Assembly: GCF_012584455.1 (NCBI RefSeq)
Contig: NZ_JABAEB010000009.1
Coordinates: 1-64,000, forward strand
DNA length: 64,000 nt
Reading direction: 5' to 3'
Source: Shewanella oncorhynchi
GTDB taxonomy: Bacteria > Pseudomonadota > Gammaproteobacteria > Enterobacterales > Shewanellaceae
Part shown: in pieces, positions 28,423-38,599 of the stretch
Numbering within the stretch: the first letter of the stretch is position 1
Layout of the letters: each line of letters starts with the position of its first letter
Translations under genes and position numbers: made by a program
Notes under the pieces: generated by a model
The model's database searches: none
What the model saw: the letters and a program-made list of their open reading frames with translations, nothing else
Told to the model about the DNA's origin: nothing

Positions 28423-29518
28423 CGTCAATCCAGCCTTTACTCCAAGTATCTTTAGCACATGGAAGTGTAATAGAGTTTAAACCATTTTTAGCAAGATTTT
28501 TACATAAATCAACATTATTGAGAGCGCTTGAAAGTGCTTGTTCCATATCTTGCGAAGTTGGCATTACTAATGAGCCATTGTATCCATCAATAATTAGATT
28601 TGATAGTCCGCCAATGTTGGAACTCAGTACCATACAACCTGCGGCCATAGCTTCTATCATTGAGAGTGATGTACCTTCTGATCCTAAAGTAGGAATAATA
28701 GCGATATGATGTTCTTTATGTACTTTAAAACTGTCATCTGGACCATATTGCATTATATCTACGTTAGAGTCATTGGCAAATAATGATTCTAAATATGGTT
28801 TTAAGGGACCATCACCTGCAAAGCTGACTTGAATATTGTGTTGAGGTAATAATCTTTTTATGATTGGTGCAATTAGCTCTATCCCTCGGTAGTCAACAAA
28901 GCGCCTGGCGATAATTATTTTAATTTCACTATTATTATTCCATTTTTTTTCAAAGTCAGAGTTACTGATTTTTTCATTATAAAAATTGTATATTATTTTT
29001 ACTTTTTTATTCCCAACATTAAACCACGTGCGATACCAATTTATGAAGTTGTGGTCTACGCATACCAAGGTAGAGTTATTTTTTATGTAAGATAAGTACT
29101 TACAGTGGTTTAATAGTGAGGATGTAAACTGAATAAATGAATTGTTAGTTTTTCTCGGTTTATCCCAAGATATTCCGTGTTGAATAGCTATTTGTTTGTA
29201 TCCACTCAGGTTTACAGCGTATGAGTCTGTTGCGTAAATGATAATATCTTTTTTCTTATCTGCATTTATTTGTACCCATTTAGCGAGTGCAAATTTCTTT
29301 AGGTTGCCACGAAAAAAACCTGTACTAACTCCATGAACATTGACATGTAAAGTTTCGAACATAAATGGCTCTTTGGCTGGCTGCACTAAATGACACTTCC
29401 ATCCCTGTAGAGATAATACTTCCGTCAGGTTAAGGATGTAGTTTTCTATGCCGCCAATAGTTGTTAATGTGCCATCTAAATTAAACATTGCACGATAAAT
29501 TATATAAATATTAGACAT
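28406..29518 (-). CDS. GT4 family glycosyltransferase
   Basis: 370 residues from the ATG at 29518, which overlaps the wecB stop codon as TAATG; the open frame reaches 29566, but that part lies inside wecB. GT-B architecture: an N-terminal GGIENYILNLTEVL loop, then IIIARRFVDYRGIELIAPII, FAGDGPLKPYLE and the E-x7-E region EGTSLSMIEAMAAG. It transfers a sugar with retention. Translational coupling to wecB suggests a HexNAc or ManNAc-containing polysaccharide. Strongly AT-rich. The C terminus is written by a tandem repeat. Confidence 0.85.
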   Translation of the reverse strand: MSNIYIIYRAMFNLDGTLTTIGGIENYILNLTEVLSLQGWKCHLVQPAKEPFMFETLHVNVHGVSTGFFRGNLKKFALAKWVQINADKKKDIIIYATDSYAVNLSGYKQIAIQHGISWDKPRKTNNSFIQFTSSLLNHCKYLSYIKNNSTLVCVDHNFINWYRTWFNVGNKKVKIIYNFYNEKISNSDFEKKWNNNSEIKIIIARRFVDYRGIELIAPIIKRLLPQHNIQVSFAGDGPLKPYLESLFANDSNVDIMQYGPDDSFKVHKEHHIAIIPTLGSEGTSLSMIEAMAAGCMVLSSNIGGLSNLIIDGYNGSLVMPTSQDMEQALSSALNNVDLCKNLAKNGLNSITLPCAKDTWSKGWIDVINNQ

Positions 29519-30639
29519 TAGTCGACCTGATAATGAAGTTTTATAATCTTGTGTATTCGTTGGCACGCTTGTCCATCGCCATAAGGGTTAACTGTTTCAC
29601 CAAAGGCCGAGGGGTTGTCTATTAGTAGTGTAATTTCAGATACGATTTTATCTATGTCAGTACCGACTAATCTAACCGTTCCTGCTGTAACGGCTTCTGG
29701 TCTTTCAGTCTTATCTCGTAGAACTAGCACTGGTTTTTTTAAAGAAGGCGCTTCTTCTTGAATTCCACCAGAATCAGTAAGAATAATATCTGCTCGATCC
29801 ATTAGTGAAACAAAGGATTGATAATCCAACGGTTCTATAAGATGGAAATTATCTAGTTCACCTAAGTATTCATATACAGGCTTCTGAACCTGAGGATTTA
29901 GATGCACAGGATAGATCAGTTGCACGTTAGGATTTGATAGTGCGATGATTTTTAATGCCGTGCAGATATTTTCAAATCCGACGCCAAAGTTTTCTCTACG
30001 ATGCCCTGTAATTAAAATCACTTTTTTGCCCTGTAACTGATCAAACAAGGGACTAAGTTCTGAAGGGTGACTGTAATTATCTTTTCGGGTAAAGGCCAAG
30101 GTTTCAAAAAGCGCATCAATAACAGTATTACCAGTGACGTAAATATGTTCAGGCAAATATCCTTCATTTTTTAGATTTTGTGCCGCAGTCTGCGTTGGGG
30201 CAAAATGCAATTTTGACAACACTGCGGTTAACTTACGATTAGCTTCTTCTGGCCAAGGAGAATGAATATCGCCTGTCCGTAATCCAGCTTCAATATGACC
30301 GACATCCACTTTTTGATAAAATGCGGCTAATGCAGCAGAAAAGGAGGTGGTTGTGTCGCCATGAACCAAGACGATCTGAGGCTGAAATTCTTTAATGACT
30401 TTGCCTACGCCTTCAACGATCGCTCCTGTTAACCATTCCAAAGTTTGATTTGGCTTCATTAAATCCAAATCATAGTCTGGTTTTAATTCGAAAATACTTA
30501 ATACTTGGTCAAGCATATGGCGATGTTGAGCTGTTACACAAATTTTTACATCTAGTTGTGTATCAGTAGCGAGCATTTTCGCCAGAGGACACATTTTGAT
30601 CGCTTCAGGTCGGGTGCCAAATACAAGAAGAATTTTCAC
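29518..30639 (-). CDS. wecB: UDP-N-acetylglucosamine 2-epimerase (non-hydrolysing)
   Basis: 373 residues, usual length. It interconverts UDP-GlcNAc and UDP-ManNAc in the cytoplasm for surface polysaccharides. Motifs: FGTRPEAIKM, HGDTTTSFSAALAAFY, HIEAGLRTGD, GHRRENFG, DSGGIQEEAP. Base composition is closer to the chromosome average than its GT4 partner. No ManNAc dehydrogenase (wecC) is present in the window, so UDP-ManNAc itself may be the product used. Confidence 0.95.
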   Translation of the reverse strand: MKILLVFGTRPEAIKMCPLAKMLATDTQLDVKICVTAQHRHMLDQVLSIFELKPDYDLDLMKPNQTLEWLTGAIVEGVGKVIKEFQPQIVLVHGDTTTSFSAALAAFYQKVDVGHIEAGLRTGDIHSPWPEEANRKLTAVLSKLHFAPTQTAAQNLKNEGYLPEHIYVTGNTVIDALFETLAFTRKDNYSHPSELSPLFDQLQGKKVILITGHRRENFGVGFENICTALKIIALSNPNVQLIYPVHLNPQVQKPVYEYLGELDNFHLIEPLDYQSFVSLMDRADIILTDSGGIQEEAPSLKKPVLVLRDKTERPEAVTAGTVRLVGTDIDKIVSEITLLIDNPSAFGETVNPYGDGQACQRIHKIIKLHYQVD

Positions 30640-30894
30640 AATAAAACCTACCCAAGTTACGGATGGAAAGTAGTTGCTGTTTTCGGTGTGTTATTGGGCA
30701 AAATTGAACCTTTTAAGATTAGTATGTTGGCCAATTAACTGCAGCTGAATAACAATTTTCGAATAGTCATTCTACCTTTTAGGTGGCTCTTTGGCTATGA
30801 CACATTAGAGAAGCTAGGTTCACTGACGTCTATTTTTTGTGCGCAAGACGGCACATCGAAGATACTTTTGCGCTGCGACATAAGCGGGTGATAA

Positions 30895-31428
<534 letters not shown>

Positions 31429-31518
31429 ATTTTACCTGCGAACTAGATAGTTTTTACGTAGGAGTTTTGTGTTAACTTTGAGGCATTGTTGCCTTGTGAT
31501 GATACTTAAAAGGATGTT

Positions 31519-32994
31519 ATGAAGGCTTTTTTTTCCCCCACGATCCTTGCTACTAGCATTGCCTCTGGCCTATTTTTTTCTTCAATGCTTGCTGCTGCAC
31601 CTTGGGTCGATGCCTCTGATATATATCTTAGAGCTGACATTCAAGCACTTGCTGATGCGGGTGTGATCACTGTGCCAGTGAATACTTATCCATTGATGTG
31701 GTCAGGTATTGGTGGTGATTTAGCGAAAATTGAGCCTGAGCTGCTTTCTCCCTCTTTAGTACAAGCCTTTGCACGGGTTAATTTTTATTATCAAAATGCT
31801 GTCGATAATCGTGGTAATGCACGGGTAAAAGTATCGGCAGCATCTGATCCTGCTCGCTTTCAACATTATGGTTCTGACTATCGCGAGAAAGGTGAAGTGC
31901 TGGGCTCCTATGAGTATTTAGGATCGCGTGTTGCTTATAAGGCGACAGTGGCAGAAACTTATGATCCGCAAGATAATAAAAATTTCCGCCTTGATGAGTC
32001 TTATTTTGCCATCATTTTTGGCAATTGGATCGCAACCTTAGGCGCGGTTGAGCAGTGGTGGGGACCGGGGTTTGACTCGGCTCTACATCGTTCTAATAAC
32101 GCCCGCCCTATGTCATCGTTAACCTTGAGCCGTAACAATGCTGCGGCTTTTGAAACACCTTGGTTATCTTGGATTGGCCCTTGGACCTTTAAAACCGGAT
32201 TTAGCTTAACTGAAGTGGATCGTGCTGTGCCTAAGACGGCGGAGTGGGATATGCGCTTAAGTGCAAGACCGATTAAACAGTTAGAAGTGGGATTGTCTTG
32301 GTCGACTTTATTTTGTGGTGAGGGCCAAGATTGTAACTTTGACTCTTGGTGGGATTCGGTTGCGAGTAATGCTGTTTGTATCGATGGTACAAATGAATGT
32401 GCGCCGAATGAGCGCCGCGATGCAGGCCATAGAACTCAAAGTATCGATATGCGTTATGCCGATACTTTGCAGGATATCCCCGTTGGATTATATCTCGAAC
32501 ATAGTTGTGAAAATGGTAGTGACTGCGGCTCACTTTGGGGTATTGATACCCATTTTGGCACATCGGGTAAGCAGTTTAAGTTGTTTATGGAATATTCGGA
32601 CACCTATGTAAAATGCGATGGTGATAGTGCCAATTGTTTCTATGAGGATCCTGTCTATCTGAGTGGTGCTCGCTACTATGGTCGTGCTTTGGGTTCTACC
32701 TATGATAGTGATGCACAAGTGTTTGTGGTTGGATTAGTTGGCCAGTTTAATAACAGCCGTGGTTTTACCTCGTTGCTGCGTTATGCGAAGCTGAATAAAG
32801 ATGGCTCCAATGTAGCGAACACTTGGGCACCACAACCGCCAAAAGAAGATTTATTGATGCTGGAGCTTTCTTACCGTATGCCAGTGTGGAAAGGCATGTG
32901 GAGCTTAGGTGGAACAGTATCGAGATCGGAGTTTGAAGTTCAAGAAAATGATACCAATGCCACGCTATTTAGCAGTTTTGAGTATCGTTTTTGA
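31519..32994 (+). CDS. Wzi-family capsule assembly outer-membrane protein
   Basis: 491 residues with AAAGGAT before ATG. Signal peptide about 1-26 (ending AAAAP). The mature part starts with WVDASDIYLRADIQALADAGVIT and VNTYPLMWSGI, the N-terminal signature of Caps_assemb_Wzi, followed by many amphipathic beta strands and a terminal aromatic residue (FEYRF), as in an 18-strand barrel. Wzi binds capsule at the cell surface. Cys pairs in the middle (CGEGQDCNF, CIDGTNEC) may form loop disulfides. There is no capsule export operon beside it. Confidence 0.85.
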   Translation: MKAFFSPTILATSIASGLFFSSMLAAAPWVDASDIYLRADIQALADAGVITVPVNTYPLMWSGIGGDLAKIEPELLSPSLVQAFARVNFYYQNAVDNRGNARVKVSAASDPARFQHYGSDYREKGEVLGSYEYLGSRVAYKATVAETYDPQDNKNFRLDESYFAIIFGNWIATLGAVEQWWGPGFDSALHRSNNARPMSSLTLSRNNAAAFETPWLSWIGPWTFKTGFSLTEVDRAVPKTAEWDMRLSARPIKQLEVGLSWSTLFCGEGQDCNFDSWWDSVASNAVCIDGTNECAPNERRDAGHRTQSIDMRYADTLQDIPVGLYLEHSCENGSDCGSLWGIDTHFGTSGKQFKLFMEYSDTYVKCDGDSANCFYEDPVYLSGARYYGRALGSTYDSDAQVFVVGLVGQFNNSRGFTSLLRYAKLNKDGSNVANTWAPQPPKEDLLMLELSYRMPVWKGMWSLGGTVSRSEFEVQENDTNATLFSSFEYRF

Positions 32995-33018
32995 CAGCTG
33001 TAATTGATTAAATAACGA

Positions 33019-33046
33019 AAAATGCCAAGCACTTGCTTGGCATTTT
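33019..33046. terminator. Bidirectional terminator between the wzi-like gene and mutM
   Basis: 11-bp perfect arms AAAATGCCAAG / CTTGGCATTTT, loop CACTTG, with A and T runs on the two sides. Confidence 0.92.
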
Positions 33047-33066
33047 GGCTTATAAATAACGTAATA

Positions 33067-33882
33067 TTAGCGTGTTTGGCAAATGCCACAAAATACTGTG
33101 GTGCGTTGGCCTAAACGGATTTCACTCAGCAAGTTACCGCAGCTGGTGCAGGTTTCACCGCCGCGACCATAGACATGCAGTTTTTGGGCGAAGTAGCCGG
33201 GCTTGCCATCGGCATTGGTGAAGTCTTTCAGCGTAGTGCCACCCTGTTTAATGGCGTGGGCTAGGATTTGCTTCACTTCGGCAACTAAAACGGTCAAACG
33301 CTCGATATCGATTTTACCTGCCTCGGCTTCAGGATGAATACCTGCGGCAAACAGGGCTTCATTGGCGTAAATATTGCCTACACCCACTACGATATGATTA
33401 TCCATCAGGCAGAGTTTGATCGCTTTTTTCTTGCCTGTTAAAGCTGCTGCTAATTGTTTGACATTAAAAGCATTAGTCAGTGGCTCTGGCCCCAGTTTGG
33501 CAAGTAATGGATGCGCTTCTTCTGGGAGTTCACACCATAGCCAAGCACCGAATCGTCTCGGATCGTTAAAACGTAAAATGCGGCCGTTGGCGAGCACTAA
33601 GTCGATATGGTCATGCTTTTCCACTGGCGTGTCGTGGGGTAAAATCCGTAAACTCCCTGACATACCCAAATGCACTATGCTGGTGCCCGCGTCAGTGTCG
33701 ATTAATAGATACTTAGCACGGCGTCGCACTTGGCGTATAACTTGACCGATAATCTGTTTGGTTATGTCAGGCACTGGCCAGCGCAACGAGCCATTGCGGA
33801 TCACAAGATCTATTACGGTTTGCTCGACAAGGTAGGGGGCAATACCCTGACGGGTGACTTCAACTTCTGGTAATTCCGGCAT
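33067..33882 (-). CDS. mutM: Formamidopyrimidine-DNA glycosylase
   Basis: 271 residues. Removes 8-oxoguanine and ring-opened purines from DNA. The catalytic N-terminal PELPEVE (Pro2, Glu3), [17 protein letters not shown], a helix-two-turn-helix with NIYANEALF, and a C-terminal zinc finger with four Cys (CTSCG and CGICQ) are all intact. The family-specific lysine is in [11 protein letters not shown]. It is 35 bases downstream of a small membrane protein gene on the same strand. Confidence 0.97.
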   Translation of the reverse strand: MPELPEVEVTRQGIAPYLVEQTVIDLVIRNGSLRWPVPDITKQIIGQVIRQVRRRAKYLLIDTDAGTSIVHLGMSGSLRILPHDTPVEKHDHIDLVLANGRILRFNDPRRFGAWLWCELPEEAHPLLAKLGPEPLTNAFNVKQLAAALTGKKKAIKLCLMDNHIVVGVGNIYANEALFAAGIHPEAEAGKIDIERLTVLVAEVKQILAHAIKQGGTTLKDFTNADGKPGYFAQKLHVYGRGGETCTSCGNLLSEIRLGQRTTVFCGICQTR

Positions 33883-33917
33883 GGATTCTTTCTTATCTTA
33901 AGTAAAATTGGGTGACA

Positions 33918-34373
33918 TTAAGTTGCGGGTTTCGCATCGAGGATCGGTTGCAGTTTAGATCTTAAACTCGGTGGTACTAAATACCAATTACCTGCGGGAG
34001 ACTTTAAGGCGCCTTCATTGGGAAAATAGATCCACAGTTGAGCATCGCGGATATCTGCAATCTGGATGACTAATTCTTGTGGATTATCTGTGGTTTCTGG
34101 TGCAGCCGTTAAAGGGGACACCCGTATGGTTTGCCACGCCTTTGCCCATTCATCACAGTTGAGGACTTTAGTGTCGCACTCCCATTGTGATGCTTGCTTG
34201 TGCAGCCACATCCCATTGAGTTGCAGCTGTGAAAGCGGCGCATTATCGTCAAATAGCAGCTGAGCATCACTCGGAACATTATTGGTCTTGTTATCCATAA
34301 AAGTCAGCACGGCGACCATAAAGACGCAGGCGACAATAATGACGTTATTCCATTGCTTACGAGTTAAGGCCAT
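33918..34373 (-). CDS. Hypothetical single-pass membrane protein
   Basis: 151 residues, family not recognised. One N-terminal membrane helix (about 9-26, NVIIVACVFMVAVLTF) is followed by a soluble, probably periplasmic domain with two Cys (WECDTKVLNC) that could form a disulfide. It is upstream of mutM on the same strand and about 90 bases after moaA, so it may belong to either unit. The codon pattern and intact frame support a real gene. Confidence 0.7.
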   Translation of the reverse strand: MALTRKQWNNVIIVACVFMVAVLTFMDNKTNNVPSDAQLLFDDNAPLSQLQLNGMWLHKQASQWECDTKVLNCDEWAKAWQTIRVSPLTAAPETTDNPQELVIQIADIRDAQLWIYFPNEGALKSPAGNWYLVPPSLRSKLQPILDAKPAT

Positions 34374-34463
34374 AGAAATGTGTGACGCTAAGTATGGGGT
34401 GATGCTTCGAGTTTATCACGGCCAAATTGAGATGCTAGCCCTTAAGCGATGGAGTGGTGATGC

Positions 34464-35447
34464 TTAACCGCCTGTGGCGTTCATAAAGCGTAGGATTTGT
34501 ACCTGATTATTGCCAAAGTCGTGCTGCTTAGGCTTGAGATTAATTCCCGCGAGAATAGCGACTTTTAATCTTTCAATATCAGCCGGAAATTCCCGGACTA
34601 TGCTTTTGAGATCAACGGCATGTTCATTGCCTAAACACAGCAGTAATTGGCCTTCGACTGTGACGCGCACGCGATTACATTCGTGGCAGAAGTTGTAACT
34701 GTGGGGCGAGATAAAGCCGATATGGATTGGGCTGTCGGCCATAGTGTAATAACGTGCTGGGCCGCCGGTACGTTTGTTGGAAAGCTGTAGCGGATAGTGA
34801 CTATTGATGATGGCTTTTACTTCATCGCTGCTGCAATGACGGGCGCGTTTCCGCTCATCCATTTCGCCAAGCGGCATTTCTTCGATAAAGGCGATGTCTA
34901 AGTTGCGGCCACGGCAGAAATCAACTAAATCAATAACTTCATTATCGTTCTGCTGTTTTAAAATCACCGCATTAATCTTGATACGTTCAAATCCCGCCGC
35001 AATAGCCGCATCAATACCATCGATGACTCTGTCTAATTTGCCGTTACGCGTTAGCTGAGTAAACAGTGTGGGGTTTAAGGTATCTAGGCTGATATTGAGG
35101 CGCTTTAATCCTGCATCAAACATGGGTTTAGCGAATTTTGTCAGCCTTGAACCATTGGTGGTCATGGATAAATCCGTCAGCCCAGGCAGTTTGCCAAGCA
35201 GACCCACTAGCTGGTCGCAATCGGTGCGAACTAAGGGCTCACCGCCGGTCAGGCGAATTTTAGTCACACCAAGCTCGGTAAAGGCTTGGGCAATCCAAGC
35301 TAATTCTTCGAGGTGGAGTACGTGGTCCTTTGGCAGAAAACAGGGATCTTCCGTCATGCAATAAATACAGCGAAAGTCGCAGCGGTCGGTGACCGAGAGC
35401 CGTAAATATTCGACCTTACGGCCAAAGGAATCCACAATTAGACTCAT
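34464..35447 (-). CDS. moaA: GTP 3',8-cyclase MoaA
   Basis: 327 residues. Radical-SAM enzyme of the first step of molybdenum cofactor synthesis, GTP to 3',8-cyclo-GTP. N-terminal cluster Cys23, 27 and 30 (CDFRCIYC), second cluster CHECNRVRV with a later Cys in LLLCLGNE, and the C-terminal Gly-Gly needed for catalysis (NATGG at the very end). Last cofactor gene of the tup-mob-moe-moa operon, 16 bases after the mobB-moeA gene. The other early step, moaC, is not in the window. Confidence 0.97.
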   Translation of the reverse strand: MSLIVDSFGRKVEYLRLSVTDRCDFRCIYCMTEDPCFLPKDHVLHLEELAWIAQAFTELGVTKIRLTGGEPLVRTDCDQLVGLLGKLPGLTDLSMTTNGSRLTKFAKPMFDAGLKRLNISLDTLNPTLFTQLTRNGKLDRVIDGIDAAIAAGFERIKINAVILKQQNDNEVIDLVDFCRGRNLDIAFIEEMPLGEMDERKRARHCSSDEVKAIINSHYPLQLSNKRTGGPARYYTMADSPIHIGFISPHSYNFCHECNRVRVTVEGQLLLCLGNEHAVDLKSIVREFPADIERLKVAILAGINLKPKQHDFGNNQVQILRFMNATGG

Positions 35448-35463
35448 AAAAACTCACTGGATC

Positions 35464-37275
35464 CTAAAGCAGATCCGCAAAGGGTTGAATAAATACAGTT
35501 TCACCTGCATTCACGGCTTCTGCATCATCCCCTATGATGATGAGGCAATTCCCTTTAACCATTGAACTTAACATCCCAGAACCTTGGTTGCCCGTGCTAC
35601 TCACGTGTAGGCGTCCATCTTTACCAAGCTGATAAATCCCGCGAATAAATTCGGTGCGGCCTTGGCGGCTTCGTAGAGTTTCATCACTTATTGCAGGGAA
35701 TAGCTGCGCTTGCCAGTTCACTTCACCTGCTAATTTTCGTAAAGCGGGCTGCACAAATTGCAGGAAAGACACCATGACTGCGACTGGGTTGCCAGGTAGC
35801 CCGAAGAATAAGCTGTCATTCACTTTGCCAAAGGCGAGTGGCCGACCCGGACGCATGCTAATCCGCCAGAAATCAATTTTTCCGAGGCGTGCAAGCACGG
35901 TTTTGATGTAGTCCGCATCGCCGACAGATACACCACCCGAGCTAATGACGACATCGGCAAGGTTGGCTGCTTTAGCGAGAGTTGCTTCAAGGGCTGCTTC
36001 AGAATCTTCGATAATGCCTAAATCGATAACGTCACAACCGAGACGTTTTGCCATCGCTTTGATGGTAAAGCGGTTTGAGTCATAGATGCAGTTAGCTTTG
36101 AGTACTTCGCCTGGCTGGCTCACTTCATCGCCGGTAGAGAATACTGCAACGGTTGGGCGGCGATATACACTCACGTGATTGAGCCCGAGTGAGGCCAGTA
36201 AACCTTGTTCGGCGGCGCTTAGGCGAGTGGCTTTTGCAAGTGCGACTCGGCCTTGAGCAATATCTTCTCCAGCGAGGCGAACGTGTTGGCTAGAAAGAAT
36301 GCGGCCTTCAAAGCTAACAATGCCATCGACTTCCTTGGCAAGCTCTCGGGGCTGCACTGTATCGGCACCCGCAGGCACTGTTGCGCCCGTCATTATACGC
36401 ACGGTTTCGCCGACTTTAAGCGTGCCAGAATATTGATGACCGGCAAGAACCTCTCCCACCAATTTTAAGGTGGTAGGCATGGGGTCTTGATAGACAAAGG
36501 CGTAGCCATCCATCGCCGAATTGGTCTGTTGTGGCACGTCGACGGGAGAAATGCTGTCGCTGGCTAGTACGCGGTTATCTAAGGCATCTAACTCAATGTC
36601 TTCAATCTCTGCCACAGGTGAAACATGGGATAAAATTTGCGCTAAACCTTGGCTGACGCTGAGGTTTTTATTGTCGCCTATGGCGCAGGCATCTACTGCC
36701 GAAATGGGGTATTGGAGTGGCGCTTCCCAGTTTTGGGCGTATTCCATCACAAAATCGGCAATCTGGCTGACATTGTTGAGATCGAGACGGCGCAGCTCAC
36801 TCGGGAGTGCGTCGTTTGGCAACTGAGTGTCATCGCAACAGGCGATGGCGAGGATATTCTCATCTTGGGTGTAGATAAAAGGTTTGCCGTGGGCGGCGCG
36901 GTGCAATTCAATTTTAGGTAATGCGAGCTTTTTAAAGCCTTCGACGAGGACAATATCGACTTTGTCGGCTTCGATTTGCTTGAGTAAATGGACTAACTCA
37001 GGATCGCCATCGCGCGCATCTTCTGTCATCAGCGCCCAGCGTACATGGGAGGCAACCAGCATTTGTCGTGCGCCCGCTTTACGCATTTCGTAACTGTCTT
37101 TGCCGGGAATATCTACGTCGAAATTATGGTGGGCATGTTTGATTACGGCTAAACGCAGGCCACGTTGATTTAATTCGGGGATCAATTGCTTGAGTAAGGT
37201 GGTTTTCCCCGTGCCACTGTAGGCACAAAATCCGAGAACGGGAATAGCGAGCGGATTGACGAAGGGGTTACTCAT
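35464..37275 (-). CDS. MobB-MoeA fusion protein (molybdenum cofactor)
   Basis: 603 residues from the ATG at 37275, with AGAGGT before it; a GTG at 37281 is also in frame. The N-terminal part (about 1-175) is MobB: P-loop GFCAYSGTGKTTLLKQL, IKHAHHNFDVDIPGKDSYEMRKAGA, VEGFK. The C-terminal part (about 195-603) is MoeA: MDGYAF, RIMTGATVP, SGGVSVGDADYI, FGLPGNPVAVMVS. MoeA inserts metal into molybdopterin and MobB helps MobA add GMP, so the fusion ties two late steps together. The two domains are separate proteins in E. coli. Confidence 0.95.
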   Translation of the reverse strand: MSNPFVNPLAIPVLGFCAYSGTGKTTLLKQLIPELNQRGLRLAVIKHAHHNFDVDIPGKDSYEMRKAGARQMLVASHVRWALMTEDARDGDPELVHLLKQIEADKVDIVLVEGFKKLALPKIELHRAAHGKPFIYTQDENILAIACCDDTQLPNDALPSELRRLDLNNVSQIADFVMEYAQNWEAPLQYPISAVDACAIGDNKNLSVSQGLAQILSHVSPVAEIEDIELDALDNRVLASDSISPVDVPQQTNSAMDGYAFVYQDPMPTTLKLVGEVLAGHQYSGTLKVGETVRIMTGATVPAGADTVQPRELAKEVDGIVSFEGRILSSQHVRLAGEDIAQGRVALAKATRLSAAEQGLLASLGLNHVSVYRRPTVAVFSTGDEVSQPGEVLKANCIYDSNRFTIKAMAKRLGCDVIDLGIIEDSEAALEATLAKAANLADVVISSGGVSVGDADYIKTVLARLGKIDFWRISMRPGRPLAFGKVNDSLFFGLPGNPVAVMVSFLQFVQPALRKLAGEVNWQAQLFPAISDETLRSRQGRTEFIRGIYQLGKDGRLHVSSTGNQGSGMLSSMVKGNCLIIIGDDAEAVNAGETVFIQPFADLL

Positions 37276-37311
37276 TTGCACCTCTAATTTGGGTTATTGG
37301 AGCCTTTTTAG

Positions 37312-37902
37312 CTATTGGGTGATTTCTATCGCTAGTCGTTGTTTTTGTTCTGGCGTATTCACATTCACAAAAGCATTGGGCTGGTCGGCGAATGACGCTA
37401 CGACGAAGTGATGTTTGATATACCAAAAGTCCACTTTACGCTCACCCGCCTCAAGAAACGCTTTCATCGAGTCACGTAAGCTAGGTTTTAAGAGTAAAAC
37501 AACGGGTTGTTCATACTCACCGTCACTGGCGACAGCAATCTCGGCTTTTTCTGCTTCAATTGCTGCCAACATACGCGGAACAAGGTCAAGTGGCAGGAGT
37601 GGGCAGTCGCAGGGCACTACCAATAAGTAGTCTGCATCTGTTTGGCCCATAGCGGTGATCATACCCGCTAAAGGTCCGAGGAAACCACTATGCTCGTCAC
37701 TTATCACCTTAAAACCGAACTCAGCATAACGTGTTTGGTTACGATTTGCGTTGATCAGGATCTCCTTAACCTGAGGTTTTATTCTATCTATTGTGTGCTT
37801 AATCATGGCTTCGCCGTTTAATTCGACAAGACCTTTATCGTCGCCACCCATGCGACGGGCCATACCACCGGCGAGAATAACTGCATCAATTTGCGATGAC
37901 AT
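37312..37902 (-). CDS. mobA: Molybdenum cofactor guanylyltransferase
   Basis: 196 residues. Attaches GMP to molybdopterin for bis-MGD enzymes such as nitrate, DMSO and TMAO reductases and formate dehydrogenases. Motifs: [19 protein letters not shown] (nucleotide loop), a pair of acidic and Gly residues in SGFLGPLAG, and VPCDCPLLP. It overlaps the end of the tup ATPase gene by 17 bases and precedes mobB-moeA by 31. Confidence 0.95.
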   Translation of the reverse strand: MSSQIDAVILAGGMARRMGGDDKGLVELNGEAMIKHTIDRIKPQVKEILINANRNQTRYAEFGFKVISDEHSGFLGPLAGMITAMGQTDADYLLVVPCDCPLLPLDLVPRMLAAIEAEKAEIAVASDGEYEQPVVLLLKPSLRDSMKAFLEAGERKVDFWYIKHHFVVASFADQPNAFVNVNTPEQKQRLAIEITQ

Positions 37903-38596
37903 ACAAAGGCTCCTGTGCTGGCAAAGATTCAGGCTGTTGATAAGAGGTCATCACGCGCTCACCTTCTATGTGCCACTGTTGTTCGCAGATGGCGGTTAAC
38001 GCGCAATTCTGATGGCTACTCAGTAACATTCCTGTGCCTTCGTGTTTGAGTTGTTGGATCATTTTTAATACTAGCTCTTGGGAATCCTTGTCCATATTGG
38101 AGGTGGGTTCATCGAGCATTAACAGTTTAGGTTGTAGGATCCAAGCGCGCGCAATCGCGAGGCGCTGTCTTTCGCCGCCAGAGAGATTACTTGCCCTTGC
38201 CTGCAGCAGCGACCCTAGCTGCGCCATCTCAATCGCTTGAGTAATCCGCTGTTTCGCCTTGGCTTTTGTTTCTGAGCTGAAATTCAGCCCATAGGTGAGA
38301 TTATATTCCACTGTGCCGTCGAACAAATAAGGATGTTGGTGCAGATAAACGGCCTTACCTAACAATGGATTGCGTCGCCACCAAGCATTTTTGGCAAAAC
38401 CGACAGCCTCAATATGGCCTTTGGTTGGTGGCATTAAGCCCGCCAGAATTTTCATCAAGGTTGATTTGCCTGTGCCATTGTCGCCTTGCAGATAAATCAC
38501 ATCTCCTTGGCAGAGCGATAATACGTCGGCTTTGAATAACAGGCGCGCGCCAAAGGACATTTCTACGTCACGGGCGATCAGTTTGACCTTAGTCAT
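37886..38596 (-). CDS. tupC: Tungstate/molybdate ABC transporter, ATPase
   Basis: 236 residues. Single ABC ATPase domain: Walker [11 protein letters not shown]-loop [13 protein letters not shown], signature LSGGERQR, Walker [14 protein letters not shown]-loop LSSHQ. It powers the permease encoded 3 bases upstream. There is no C-terminal mop domain, which agrees with a TupC rather than a ModC protein. Overlaps mobA, linking metal uptake with cofactor assembly. Confidence 0.9.
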   Translation of the reverse strand: MTKVKLIARDVEMSFGARLLFKADVLSLCQGDVIYLQGDNGTGKSTLMKILAGLMPPTKGHIEAVGFAKNAWWRRNPLLGKAVYLHQHPYLFDGTVEYNLTYGLNFSSETKAKAKQRITQAIEMAQLGSLLQARASNLSGGERQRLAIARAWILQPKLLMLDEPTSNMDKDSQELVLKMIQQLKHEGTGMLLSSHQNCALTAICEQQWHIEGERVMTSYQQPESLPAQEPLYVIAN

Positions 38597-38599
38597 TGC

